Shown: piece after piece, positions 11,424 to 20,443 of the stretch | Layout of the letters: the number at the start of each line of letters is the position of its first letter | Position numbering within the stretch: the first letter of the stretch is position 1 | NCBI RefSeq assembly: GCF_900215465.1 | Contig: NZ_OBEH01000003.1 | Span: forward strand, 558,001-622,000 | DNA from: Flagellimonas pacifica | GTDB lineage: Bacteria > Bacteroidota > Bacteroidia > Flavobacteriales > Flavobacteriaceae | Length of the DNA stretch: 64,000 nt | Direction: 5' to 3' | The notes under the pieces: generated by a model | What the model saw: only the letters and a program-made list of their open reading frames with translations | Databases searched by the model: none | What the model was told of the DNA's origin: nothing | Position numbers and translations under genes: made by a program

Positions 11424-13076
11424 TTGCTAACAAATCTTTCAATTCAGAATTACGCGTTAATTGATGATATAAACGTTTCGTTTTCCGATGGTTTCACCAC
11501 CATTACTGGTGAAACAGGGGCTGGAAAGTCAATCTTATTGGGCGGTCTTTCCCTTGTTTTGGGTAAACGTGCCGATTTGTCTTCCTTAAAAAACAAGGAT
11601 CAAAAGTGTATTATTGAAGCGGAATTTGGAATTTCAAAATATAAACTTCATAGCTTTTTTGATACCAATGACTTGGATTATGAAGACAATACCATTATAA
11701 GGCGTGAAATCCTACCCAGTGGTAAATCAAGAGCCTTTATTAACGATTCACCGGTAACGCTAGATGTTTTAAAAGGACTGGGAAGTCAATTGATTGATGT
11801 GCATTCGCAGCACCAGACCTTGCAGATGACCGAAAACGATTTTCAGTTGAAGGTGCTAGATGCCTTGGCAGGAAATGATGACAACTTAAAAACGTATCAA
11901 ACCCATTTATCCACATACAAAAAGGTTTCAAAAGAATTACAAGAGCTTTTGGATTTTCAAACGAGTTCCAATAAAGAGCATGATTATAACAGTTTTTTGC
12001 TGAAAGAGTTGGAAGCAGTTGAGCTTAAAGAAGGAATGCAAGAAGAACTGGAAGCAGAATTTGAGCAGTTGAACAATGTGGAGCAGATTATGGAGCACTT
12101 GTCCCAGGGAAATCAATTGTTGAATGACGAACAATTGGGGGTTCTGGTGAAAATGACAGATTTAAAAAGAGCTTTTCAAAACCTGGCAGACTATGGACCT
12201 TCTTACCAAGCTTTGAATGAACGGGTACAATCTATTTTTATCGAAGTAGATGACATTACTTTAGAACTGGAAAGATTGAAGGATGGAGTAGAGGCCAACC
12301 CGGAGCGATTAGAAATGGTCAATGGCAAACTGCAACAATTGTACGACCTACAAAAAAAACATCAAGTATCCAATGTTGTGGAACTAATAGATGTGAGGAA
12401 TCAGTTGTCGGAACAAGTTGAGACAGTTGAAAATATTGAATCAAAAATTCAGGAAAAGGAAACGAAGGTTTCTGAAATAGAAAAATCACTTGAAGGTTGG
12501 GCCAACAAAATTAGAGATGCTAGAGACGCAATAATTCCCAAATTAAAGAGCATGTTACAGGAAAGTTTGCAGGACCTTGGAATGCCTTCGGCCAGTTTTA
12601 AGATAGAATTAAATTCTGCATCTAACTTTAAACTCAGCGGGAATGATGATTTGAATTTTTTGTTTTCGGCCAATAAAGGGTCAGACTATGGTGAGTTGAA
12701 AAAGGTGGCATCCGGAGGAGAACTCTCAAGAATTATGTTGACCATAAAATCCATTTTGGCAGAATACGAGCATTTGCCTACCATGATGTTTGATGAAATT
12801 GACACAGGGGTTTCTGGGGATATTTCCAATAGAATGGGGGAGATTATGCAACAAATGGGCAATACCATGCAAGTGTTTTCTATTACCCATCTACCACAAG
12901 TGGCATCTAAAGGAAAACAGCAATTCAAGGTCTTTAAGGAAGAAAGTGCTCATGGAACAAGTACGCAAATGCGAAAATTGAATCCGGATGAACGGATAAA
13001 CGAGCTTGCCGAGATGCTTGGAGGTAAATCCAGATCGGAGTCAGCTTTGGCACATGCCAAACAACTTTTGCAGTAA
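11424..13076 (+). CDS. recN: DNA repair protein RecN
   Basis: SMC-like ATPase that acts at double-strand breaks. 550 residues. Walker A is GETGAGKS (29-36); a long coiled-coil middle (about 160-370) follows; the ABC signature is in KKVASGGELSRIML and Walker B/D-loop in TMMFDEIDTGVSG; the H-loop is FSITHLPQVAS. The start is TTG 11424, because MLTNLSIQNYALIDDINVSF is the family N-terminus and no nearby ATG fits. It lies 46 nt after the DUF4835 gene and is probably the last gene of that operon. Confidence 0.97.
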   Translation: MLTNLSIQNYALIDDINVSFSDGFTTITGETGAGKSILLGGLSLVLGKRADLSSLKNKDQKCIIEAEFGISKYKLHSFFDTNDLDYEDNTIIRREILPSGKSRAFINDSPVTLDVLKGLGSQLIDVHSQHQTLQMTENDFQLKVLDALAGNDDNLKTYQTHLSTYKKVSKELQELLDFQTSSNKEHDYNSFLLKELEAVELKEGMQEELEAEFEQLNNVEQIMEHLSQGNQLLNDEQLGVLVKMTDLKRAFQNLADYGPSYQALNERVQSIFIEVDDITLELERLKDGVEANPERLEMVNGKLQQLYDLQKKHQVSNVVELIDVRNQLSEQVETVENIESKIQEKETKVSEIEKSLEGWANKIRDARDAIIPKLKSMLQESLQDLGMPSASFKIELNSASNFKLSGNDDLNFLFSANKGSDYGELKKVASGGELSRIMLTIKSILAEYEHLPTMMFDEIDTGVSGDISNRMGEIMQQMGNTMQVFSITHLPQVASKGKQQFKVFKEESAHGTSTQMRKLNPDERINELAEMLGGKSRSESALAHAKQLLQ

Positions 13077-13131
13077 AAATGCCCATTTAGCAAGGTGAGA
13101 AATGAAAATTACAAAACTCGACTAGAATAAA

Positions 13132-13139
13132 TATCTTTG
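13132..13139 (+). promoter_or_regulatory. Candidate -7 promoter element of fabI
   Basis: TATCTTTG matches TAnnTTTG. Transcription would begin near 13145, which rules out the TTG at 13137 as a start and leaves ATG 13164 with a leader of about 19 nt. The -33 region is weak. Confidence 0.45.
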
Positions 13140-13163
13140 TCGCCAAAACCAACGATAAATAAT

Positions 13164-13976
13164 ATGGCTTATAATCTTTTAAAAGGTAAAAAAGGAATCA
13201 TTTTTGGAGCATTGGATGAAAATTCCATTGCTTGGAAAACTGCAGAACGAGTTCATGAAGAAGGTGGAACTTTTGTGTTGACCAATGCACCAATTGCAAT
13301 GCGTATGGGGCAAATAAAAGATCTTGCTACAAAAACAAATTCTGAAATTATTCCAGCAGACGCCACCAATGAAGAGGATTTGCAAAATTTGGTGGAGAAA
13401 TCCATGGAGATTTTGGGAGGAAAGTTGGATTTTGTATTGCATTCTATCGGCATGTCCGTTAATGTTAGAAAAGGACGCGCCTACACGGATGAAAAATATG
13501 ATTTCACAGCAAAAGGATGGGATGTTTCAGCACTTTCTTTTCATAAAGTAATGCAATCATTGTTTAAGGCGGATGCAATGAACGAATGGGGCAGTATTGT
13601 GGCGCTTACCTATATGGCTGCGCAGCGTACCTTCCCAGATTATAATGATATGGCGGACAATAAGGCCTATTTGGAATCTGTAGCCAGAAGCTTTGGCTAT
13701 TTCTTTGGAAAGGAAAAGAAAGTTAGGGTAAATACCATTTCACAATCCCCGACCCCAACTACTGCTGGTCAGGGGGTGAAAGGATTTGGTGGTTTTATCA
13801 GTTATGCGGAAAAAATGTCACCTTTGGGTAACGCATCAGCAGCAGATTGTGCTGACTATACCATAAGCTTGTTCTCAGATTTGACAAAAAAAGTTACCAT
13901 GCAGAACCTTTTCCATGATGGAGGGTTTTCCAACACTGGCGTAAGTCAGGAAGTTATCGATGTATTTACTGAATAA
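13164..13976 (+). CDS. fabI: Enoyl-[ACP] reductase FabI
   Basis: NADH-dependent enoyl-acyl carrier protein reductase, last step of each fatty-acid elongation cycle. An atypical SDR: nucleotide-binding GIIFGALDENSIAW, LHSIGMS, and the catalytic Tyr-(X6)-Lys as Y160 and K167 (PDYNDMADNK) with Y150 in ALTYMAA. 270 residues from ATG 13164; the frame is open to 13137 but that part lies on the promoter. A rho-independent terminator follows (13997-14021). Confidence 0.96.
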   Translation: MAYNLLKGKKGIIFGALDENSIAWKTAERVHEEGGTFVLTNAPIAMRMGQIKDLATKTNSEIIPADATNEEDLQNLVEKSMEILGGKLDFVLHSIGMSVNVRKGRAYTDEKYDFTAKGWDVSALSFHKVMQSLFKADAMNEWGSIVALTYMAAQRTFPDYNDMADNKAYLESVARSFGYFFGKEKKVRVNTISQSPTPTTAGQGVKGFGGFISYAEKMSPLGNASAADCADYTISLFSDLTKKVTMQNLFHDGGFSNTGVSQEVIDVFTE

Positions 13977-13996
13977 CATTTAAAAATAAGAATAAG

Positions 13997-14021
13997 AGCC
14001 ATCCTAAAAAGGATGGCTTTT
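13997..14021 (+). terminator. Rho-independent terminator after fabI
   Basis: AGCCATCC (13997-14004) pairs with GGATGGCT (14011-14018), loop TAAAAA, followed by TTT. The tail is short and runs almost into the next gene (ATG 14032), so some read-through into the glycosyltransferase gene is likely. Confidence 0.8.
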
Positions 14022-14031
14022 GTGTTTCTGG

Positions 14032-15042
14032 ATGAGTATAAACATTTCCATAGTAGTACCAGTATATAACAGACCCGAAGAAATTCGAGAATTGTTAGAA
14101 AGCCTTTCAGAACAGGATTTTAGAGGGGATTTTGAGGTAGTCATTGTTGAGGATGGCTCGGCTGAAAGTTCTGAAGAAGTTGTCAAGAAATTTCAAGACA
14201 GACTCCAAACCTCATATTACTACAAAGAGAATACAGGACCTGGTGATTCTAGAAATTTTGGGATGCAAAAGGCCAAAGGGAATTATTTTATTATTCTGGA
14301 TTCTGATTGTATTCTGCCCAAGCAATATTTGACGGAAGTAAATACGGAGCTGGAACATCAATTTATTCATTGTTTTGGCGGTCCTGATGCGGCTGATGAA
14401 TCTTTCACTACTGTGCAAAAAGCCATAAACTATGTAATGACCTCATTTTTCACCACTGGAGGAATAAGGGGTAGAAGTAAATCTGTAGGTAAATTTCAGC
14501 CCCGTAGTTTTAATATGGGGATTTCTGCAGAGGCATTTAAAAAAATAGGAGGGTTTGGTAGAATACATCCTGGAGAAGACCCGGACCTCACTTTTCGTAT
14601 CTGGAAAGGTGGTTTTGAATCTCGATTATTTCCAAAAGCTTATGTATATCATAAAAGACGAATAGATTGGAACAAATTTTATGTTCAGGTCAATAAGTTT
14701 GGTATGGTTCGCCCAATCCTTAATAAATGGCACCCAGGAACGGCAAAGCTTACGTATTGGTTTCCAACACTTTTTATGGCGGCACTTTTCGTCTCTGTTG
14801 TTATGGCAATACTGCGAGTATCATTTGTTCCATTAATGTTGTTCGCCAGCTACTTTTTGTTGCTGTTTTTTGATGCTTTGTTCAAAAACAAGAATATAAA
14901 AGTGGCTTTTCTTGCAATTTTTGCTGCACTAACCCAGTTTACAGGATATGGAATTGGTTTTTTAAAATCCACAATCTTACTTAATTTTAGTGGTAGTGAA
15001 CCAGAGAAGCTATTCCCAAAGTTATTCTTTAAAAGAAAATAA
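14032..15042 (+). CDS. Family 2 glycosyltransferase, membrane-anchored
   Basis: A GT-A fold transferase: SIVVPVYNRPEEIRELLESL at the N-terminus, EDGS, and a DxD metal site in ILDSDCILP. GEDPDLTFRIWKGG is the usual acceptor-side motif. Two to three hydrophobic segments near the C-terminus (about 238-310) would anchor it in the inner membrane. 336 residues from ATG 14032. The sugar donor and acceptor cannot be told. The next gene starts 2 nt after its stop. Confidence 0.9.
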   Translation: MSINISIVVPVYNRPEEIRELLESLSEQDFRGDFEVVIVEDGSAESSEEVVKKFQDRLQTSYYYKENTGPGDSRNFGMQKAKGNYFIILDSDCILPKQYLTEVNTELEHQFIHCFGGPDAADESFTTVQKAINYVMTSFFTTGGIRGRSKSVGKFQPRSFNMGISAEAFKKIGGFGRIHPGEDPDLTFRIWKGGFESRLFPKAYVYHKRRIDWNKFYVQVNKFGMVRPILNKWHPGTAKLTYWFPTLFMAALFVSVVMAILRVSFVPLMLFASYFLLLFFDALFKNKNIKVAFLAIFAALTQFTGYGIGFLKSTILLNFSGSEPEKLFPKLFFKRK

Positions 15043-15044
15043 AG

Positions 15045-16001
15045 GTGTTCAAAAAAATGATGTCAGGTCTTAACAAGAGAAAAGTAAAAGTGTTTTTACT
15101 TTTTTTGGTCTGCTCATTTCTAGCCTGGTTCTTGAGTAACTTATCCGAATCCTATGAGTCAAGGGCGGATTTTAGTTTGAATTATAGAAACTTGCCAGAT
15201 ACTTTATTATTGGGAAACAATGGCATAAATAGTATCGAAACAAAGCTTAAGACCAGCGGTTTTCAGTTTTTGTACTTCAAATTGAATGCCAAGGAAATAG
15301 ACCTTGATCTATCCAAAGCTATTTATAGAGATGGGAAATATTTGCTGACTGAGGATGCTTTAAAAAAGCAAATAGAAAGACAGCTTTCCCAAAACATTTC
15401 CTTAATTGATTTGGATAGAAATCAATTGTTTGTTGATTTGTATCAAGTGGCTTCAAAAGAAATTTCAGTTAAGCCTAGATTGGACATTCAGTTTCAGCAG
15501 AATTATATTTTGGATGGACATCCAACAATAACTCCAGAAAAAGTACTGGTAAAAGGACCAATGAGTGAAATTGACACTTTGGAACATATTTATACGGCTA
15601 AGTTAGAACTGGCAAATGTTTCTTCGGATTTTTCCAAAGATGTGCTTTTGGTTTTTCCAAAGAATATGGCCAATAGCATATTTTCTGTCAATAGGGTAAA
15701 TGTTGAAGGAAGAGTTGCTAAGTTTTCCGAGAAAGTTTATGAAGTGCCCATTCAAGTCACTAATTATCCTGAAGGATATCTTGTAAAAACATTCCCCAAT
15801 TCAGTTTCAGTGCTTTGCAAAGCGACTATAAACCAACTGAAAATAATTTCCACAAAGGATTTTGAGGTAATAGCAGATTATAAGCAGTTGAATAACTCTG
15901 ATGGTAATGTACTGTTCTTAGAATTAACTAAAAAGCCTGATAGAACTCATGGTGTCAGACTATTAGAGAATAAGGTTGACTTTGTTTTAGAGCAAAAATG
16001 A
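15045..16001 (+). CDS. YbbR-like domain protein
   Basis: 318 residues, with one membrane segment near the N-terminus (VKVFLLFLVCSFLAWFLSNL) and then repeated beta-rich YbbR-type units (for example ISVKPRLDIQFQQNYILDG and YEVPIQVTNYPEGYLVKTFP). YbbR proteins regulate diadenylate cyclase in Firmicutes, but no cyclase gene is here, so that role is not shown. Start is GTG 15045; it lies 2 nt after the glycosyltransferase and overlaps coaE by 4 nt. Confidence 0.8.
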   Translation: MFKKMMSGLNKRKVKVFLLFLVCSFLAWFLSNLSESYESRADFSLNYRNLPDTLLLGNNGINSIETKLKTSGFQFLYFKLNAKEIDLDLSKAIYRDGKYLLTEDALKKQIERQLSQNISLIDLDRNQLFVDLYQVASKEISVKPRLDIQFQQNYILDGHPTITPEKVLVKGPMSEIDTLEHIYTAKLELANVSSDFSKDVLLVFPKNMANSIFSVNRVNVEGRVAKFSEKVYEVPIQVTNYPEGYLVKTFPNSVSVLCKATINQLKIISTKDFEVIADYKQLNNSDGNVLFLELTKKPDRTHGVRLLENKVDFVLEQK

Positions 16002-16585
16002 TGATTGTAGGATTAACAGGAGGAATTGGTAGCGGTAAAAGTACCGTAGCTACGATGTTCAAAGAACATGGGATTCCAGTCTATGATTCAGACATTGAAG
16101 CTAAAAAATTAATGACCAACTCATCAAAACTTAAAAGCTCCATTGTTGAACTATTGGGTAAGAGTGCTTATAGGAAAAGCAAGCTAAACAGAGCTTATAT
16201 AGCAAAAAAGATTTTTAAAAACCCAGACCTTCTATCTCAGCTAAATGCCATTGTGCACCCAGCGGTTAAAATGCACTTTTTAGATTGGGCCCAAAGCCAG
16301 TCCTCTCCATATGTACTTCAAGAAACTGCCTTGATTTTTGAAAATGGAAACCAAGACCAGTACGATTACGTTATATTGGTAACCGCTCCAAAGAAGTTAC
16401 GTTTAAAAAGAGTCATGAAAAGAGATGAAACTTCTGAAAATGAAGTTCTTGACCGCATGAAAAACCAAATAAATGATGACAAAAAAATACCACTTGCAGA
16501 TTTTTGCATTGAAAATTTGGATATGAAAACTACTAAACAAAAGGTGGCAAAGCTCCATCAAAAACTTGTCGGCTTGTTGAATTGA
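15998..16585 (+). CDS. coaE: Dephospho-CoA kinase CoaE
   Basis: Phosphorylates dephospho-CoA to coenzyme A, the final step. 195 residues, the normal length. P-loop GLTGGIGSGKST (about 5-16), YDSDIEAKKL for the substrate, and the lid region RLKRVMKRDETSENEVLDRM. Its ATG overlaps the stop of the YbbR-like gene (ATGATG), indicating coupling. A weak hairpin TTAACA/TGTTAA with a TTTT loop follows at 16595-16610. Confidence 0.95.
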   Translation: MMIVGLTGGIGSGKSTVATMFKEHGIPVYDSDIEAKKLMTNSSKLKSSIVELLGKSAYRKSKLNRAYIAKKIFKNPDLLSQLNAIVHPAVKMHFLDWAQSQSSPYVLQETALIFENGNQDQYDYVILVTAPKKLRLKRVMKRDETSENEVLDRMKNQINDDKKIPLADFCIENLDMKTTKQKVAKLHQKLVGLLN

Positions 16586-16662
16586 CCTACAATTTTAACA
16601 TTTTTGTTAAGGTTAGGTTAAACGGTGGAAGGCCTAAATGTTAAATTTCTAATTTTACCCCG

Positions 16663-18243
16663 ATGAACAAGAAGCTATTCGTTCTTCTCGTCATTCTAAT
16701 GAGTTTATCCCTTACTGGAATAATTTTTGTTCAGGTTTATTGGATAAGAACATCGGTAGACGATAAAGAGGAGCAATTCTCAAGAACGGTCTCGGACATA
16801 CTGGATAAAGTGGCAAGCAGAGTGGAGAAAAGGGAGATGAAGGATTATTCAGACCGTTTGGCTTCACTTGTGGATAGTATTGGACAACCAAAGACTACGC
16901 AGTTCAAGAATTTTTTGTTTGTTGATAGAGATGTGAATTCTGATGAGATTCTTTTTTATTCTCATGGAATTTTAGAAGAAGATTACAATATATCATCAAC
17001 GTTCTTTGATAATTTTAATGGGGAGGACACAACCACAATTAAAAACTATACCAGTAAGCGTACCAAGGCAGTTTTTAGAGAAGAAAATGGGTTGGATGGA
17101 AAGAGTTATACCTTAACTCCAATACAGAGGGTAGAGAAAATAGGAGGGCTTTCCAGTATGGAAAAACTAGCATTGGAAGATGTCTTTATGGAATATGCTA
17201 AAAGCAGTCCTATTCATAAAAGGGTATCCAAGCAAGAATTGGAGTTATTGCTCAGTCAGGAGTTGAAAAACAGGAACATTAAGATTGATTTTGAGTATGG
17301 GGTCTATAGCCAAGGCTACCCAACCAAGGTTCGATCTAAAAAATTCAAGTTTTCCAAATCTAAAATGTACGAAGCGCCAATTTTTAAGGACAGTGAAGGA
17401 CAGACCAATTTTTCATTATTGCTCACATTTCCCACAATGAAAAAGTTTCTTTTTCAGTCCATAATGGGAATGGCACTGTTATCCTTGATTTTCACTTTGG
17501 TGATTATGATTGCCTATTCCAGTGCAATCTATCAATTGATAAAACAAAAACAGATTTCCGAAATTAAATCTGACTTTATCAACAATATGACCCACGAGTT
17601 TAAAACACCTATAGCAACCATAAATTTGGCTGTTGAGGCCATAAGAAACCCGAAATCAATAGAGGATAAAGAAAAGGTGCTAAGGTATTTGGGAATGATC
17701 AAGGATGAGAATAAAAGAATGCACGCCCAGGTAGAGAATGTGCTGCGGATATCCAAATTGGAAAAAAACCAATTGGATATCAGCAAGGATAGGGTAGATG
17801 TACATGATATTATAATTGATGCTATAGCGCATATAGAGCTTATAGTAAAAGATAGGGGAGGATATGTGAATTCACATTTGAATGCAGAAAGAACTGAGAT
17901 TTTGGCCAACGATGTGCACTTTACCAATGTAATAGTGAATATTCTGGATAATGCAGTTAAATATTCCCCAGAATCCCCAAAAATTGATGTTTATACTGAA
18001 TTGGTTAAAAACAGCATTATTGTTAAGATACAGGACCAAGGAGCTGGAATGAGCAAAATAGTCTTGAAAAAAGTGTTTGAAAAATTTTACCGGGAACACA
18101 CCGGAGATATTCATAATGTAAAAGGCCATGGATTAGGATTGGCCTACGTAAAAAGAATAATAGAAGATCATCAAGGTGAGGTTTACGCAGAAAGTGAAAA
18201 AGGAAAAGGAAGTACTTTCTACTTAAAACTACCTTTAATTTAA
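16663..18243 (+). CDS. Sensor histidine kinase (RprX-like)
   Basis: Inner-membrane sensor kinase of 526 residues. Two membrane segments (about 4-26 and 264-290) enclose a periplasmic sensor region of unknown fold. The dimerisation/phosphoacceptor domain has H311 in NMTHEFKTPIATI, and the ATPase domain shows the N box (NILDNAVKYSP), G1 (DQGAGM) and G2 (GHGLGLAYVKRI). It precedes its response regulator by 6 nt. Architecture and pairing resemble RprX/RprY of Bacteroides; the signal is unknown. Confidence 0.92.
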   Translation: MNKKLFVLLVILMSLSLTGIIFVQVYWIRTSVDDKEEQFSRTVSDILDKVASRVEKREMKDYSDRLASLVDSIGQPKTTQFKNFLFVDRDVNSDEILFYSHGILEEDYNISSTFFDNFNGEDTTTIKNYTSKRTKAVFREENGLDGKSYTLTPIQRVEKIGGLSSMEKLALEDVFMEYAKSSPIHKRVSKQELELLLSQELKNRNIKIDFEYGVYSQGYPTKVRSKKFKFSKSKMYEAPIFKDSEGQTNFSLLLTFPTMKKFLFQSIMGMALLSLIFTLVIMIAYSSAIYQLIKQKQISEIKSDFINNMTHEFKTPIATINLAVEAIRNPKSIEDKEKVLRYLGMIKDENKRMHAQVENVLRISKLEKNQLDISKDRVDVHDIIIDAIAHIELIVKDRGGYVNSHLNAERTEILANDVHFTNVIVNILDNAVKYSPESPKIDVYTELVKNSIIVKIQDQGAGMSKIVLKKVFEKFYREHTGDIHNVKGHGLGLAYVKRIIEDHQGEVYAESEKGKGSTFYLKLPLI

Positions 18244-18249
18244 AAAATT

Positions 18250-18963
18250 ATGGAGACAGAAAAAAAGAAAATATTATTAGTGGAAGATGATCCCAATTTT
18301 GGGATTGTCCTAAAGGATTATTTGTCTATGAACGATTTTGATGTTGTTCTGGCCAAGAATGGAATGGAAGGTTTTGAAAAATTCAAAAAGGACAATTATG
18401 ATGTCTGCATCTTGGATGTTATGATGCCCTATAAAGATGGATTTACCCTTGCCAGGGAGATTCGTGAAAAAAACGAGAACGTTCCAATTATCTTCCTTAC
18501 CGCTAAGACGATGAAAGAAGATGTACTTAAGGGATACAAAGCAGGTGCCGATGATTATTTAAACAAACCCTTTGATTCTGAAGTGCTGTTGATGAAACTT
18601 AAAGCTATACTTCAAAGAAAAGCTTCTAGCACATTGGCGGACAGTAAGCAATTTGAGTTTGAAATAGGTAACTTTCATTTAAACTCCAAGCTTCGTTTCC
18701 TTAAATATATGGATGAGGAACCTATAAAATTGTCTCCTAAAGAAAATGAATTGCTAAGACTTCTTGCGCTTCATGAAAATGACTTAATGCCAAGAGAATT
18801 GGCGCTGACCAAAATTTGGAGAGATGATAATTACTTCACTTCAAGAAGTATGGACGTGTACATAGCCAAACTTAGAAAGTACTTGAAGCGAGACGATATT
18901 GTAGAAATTTTAAATATTCACGGTGAAGGATTTAGGTTGGTCATAAAAGCTGAGAATCAATAA
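18250..18963 (+). CDS. OmpR/PhoB-type response regulator (RprY-like)
   Basis: 237 residues. Receiver domain with the acidic pocket VEDD (11-14), phosphoacceptor D56 in CILDVMMP, T in IFLTAK and lysine in NKPFD, followed by a winged-helix DNA-binding domain (from about 135; LSPKENELLRLLALH, RSMDVYIAKLRKYLK). It follows its kinase by 6 nt and is closed by a terminator, so the pair forms the end of the rightward run. Confidence 0.95.
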   Translation: METEKKKILLVEDDPNFGIVLKDYLSMNDFDVVLAKNGMEGFEKFKKDNYDVCILDVMMPYKDGFTLAREIREKNENVPIIFLTAKTMKEDVLKGYKAGADDYLNKPFDSEVLLMKLKAILQRKASSTLADSKQFEFEIGNFHLNSKLRFLKYMDEEPIKLSPKENELLRLLALHENDLMPRELALTKIWRDDNYFTSRSMDVYIAKLRKYLKRDDIVEILNIHGEGFRLVIKAENQ

Positions 18964-18989
18964 TAATCCAATTTTGTCCCATAAAATTT

Positions 18990-19013
18990 AAACCACCATT
19001 AGGTGGTTTTTTT
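18990..19013. terminator. Terminator between the regulator and gluconokinase genes
   Basis: AAACCACC (18990-18997) pairs with GGTGGTTT (19002-19009), loop ATTA, followed by seven T in total on the plus strand. The A-run on the left gives T on the minus strand, so it can also serve the convergent gluconokinase gene. Confidence 0.85.
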
Positions 19014-19023
19014 ATGTCCAATT

Positions 19024-19527
19024 TTAATCTGTATGGGCAAGTTCCGTAACAATCTGCTTCACAATTTTGTCAGGGGCCAATGTTATTGGGATCTTAATTG
19101 CATCTATCGGTGCCTCAAGGGCATCAAACTGAGACTTTAGGAGGGCTAGGGGCATAAAATGCCCTTTTCTATCTTCTAAACGTGATTTTATGAGTTCAAA
19201 CGAGCCTTCTAAGTAAACAAATCGCATAGTACCTTTAAGGTTATTTTGCAGCAATGTCCGATAATTTTGCTTCAGTGCAGAACAGGCTATAATTGCTCCT
19301 TTTGATTGGTGCTCTTTGGCCAGTGCGTTAAGTTTTTCAAGCCATCCCTGTCTATCACCATCATTTAGAGGCTTTCCTGCGCTCATTTTTTTAACATTCG
19401 CTTCTGGATGAAAATCATCACCATCAAAAAATGGAATTTTAAGGGTTTTAGCGAGCATTTTACCAATCGTAGATTTCCCAGTTCCGGAAACTCCCATGAC
19501 AACTAAAATTTTTTTTGAATCACCCAT
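19024..19527 (-). CDS. gntK: Gluconokinase (GntK type)
   Basis: Phosphorylates gluconate to 6-phosphogluconate. 167 residues from ATG 19527: P-loop MGVSGTGKST, FFDGDDFHPEANVKKMSAGK, and IIACSALKQNYR, all typical of the gluconate kinase family. The frame is open 5 codons further up (ATG 19542), but ATG 19527 gives the usual short N-terminus and an 8 nt overlap with miaA. No gluconate transporter or dehydrogenase gene is adjacent. Last gene of a long leftward operon. Confidence 0.92.
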   Translation of the reverse strand: MGDSKKILVVMGVSGTGKSTIGKMLAKTLKIPFFDGDDFHPEANVKKMSAGKPLNDGDRQGWLEKLNALAKEHQSKGAIIACSALKQNYRTLLQNNLKGTMRFVYLEGSFELIKSRLEDRKGHFMPLALLKSQFDALEAPIDAIKIPITLAPDKIVKQIVTELAHTD

Positions 19528-20443
19528 TATTGTCAGTTTCAAGATGGTGGGTTATCTTCTTTAAAATCTCATCCATGTTTTCATCATGCTTAACCCATAG
19601 GATGTTCTGGTTCTTTCTCAACCACGTTAGCTGTCTTTTTGCAAAACGGCGAGTGTTCTTTTTGATTTCAGAAATAGCGAAATCCAAAGTAAAATTTCCC
19701 TCTAAATACTCAAAAAGTTCACGATAACCTACGGTCTGCAGAGCATTAAGGTTTCGGTGAGGGTATAATTTCTTTGCCTCCTCCAGCAAGTCTGCTTCCA
19801 TCATCAAATCAACCCGTAGATTAATGCGGTCATAAATAACTTCCCTGTCTGCTTCTATCCCTATATAAAGTGTATTGAATGTTCTTTCTTTCTTTTTTTG
19901 GTTTAGGAACGATGAAAAAGGTTGGTTGGTTGCAATGCACACCTCCAAAGCTCGAATTAATCGGTGTGGGTTTTCAATATCTACTATATTATAATATTCA
20001 AGATCTCTTGAGCGTAATTCTTCTTGAAGATATGATAATCCCTCTTCTTTGAACTTCTGGTTTAACGACTCGCGAAGTTTTGAATCCACTTTCGGGAATT
20101 CATCCAGACCATGGACAACGGCATCAACATAAAGACCACTGCCACCAACCATGACAACAACATCTTGCTTTTGAAAAAGGATGTCCAGTAATTCAATCGC
20201 ATCTTTTTCAAAATCTCCCACCGAGTAGGGTTCTGAAATACTTTTATGTTGGATAAAGTGATGAGTGACAGTGTTTAGCTCCTCCGTTGATGGAACAGCT
20301 GTACCAATATTCATTTCCTTAAAAAACTGACGGGAATCAGCGGAAATAATTTCAGTTTGGAAGTGCTTCGCCAAATCTATTCCCAACTTTGTCTTTCCAA
20401 TGGCTGTAGGGCCAACAACTGCAATCAAGATTTTGGAGCTCAT
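19520..20443 (-). CDS. miaA: tRNA dimethylallyltransferase MiaA
   Basis: Adds a dimethylallyl group to A37 of tRNAs reading UNN codons. 307 residues. P-loop VVGPTAIGKTKLGIDLA at the N-terminus, ISADSRQFFKEMNIGTAVPS (substrate motif), GGSGLYVDAV, and ENPHRLIRALEV. Overlaps the potassium-channel gene upstream by 4 nt and gntK downstream, so it is inside the operon. Confidence 0.96.
   Translation of the reverse strand: MSSKILIAVVGPTAIGKTKLGIDLAKHFQTEIISADSRQFFKEMNIGTAVPSTEELNTVTHHFIQHKSISEPYSVGDFEKDAIELLDILFQKQDVVVMVGGSGLYVDAVVHGLDEFPKVDSKLRESLNQKFKEEGLSYLQEELRSRDLEYYNIVDIENPHRLIRALEVCIATNQPFSSFLNQKKKERTFNTLYIGIEADREVIYDRINLRVDLMMEADLLEEAKKLYPHRNLNALQTVGYRELFEYLEGNFTLDFAISEIKKNTRRFAKRQLTWLRKNQNILWVKHDENMDEILKKITHHLETDNNG

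Noticed and set aside
13137-13163. Upstream extension of fabI from TTG
   Set aside because: It overlaps the -7 promoter element and the family N-terminus begins at ATG 13164.
17532-17927. 131-codon open frame on the minus strand
   Set aside because: Antisense to the histidine kinase core, whose motifs are intact on the plus strand; rich in serine and isoleucine as expected for a shadow frame.
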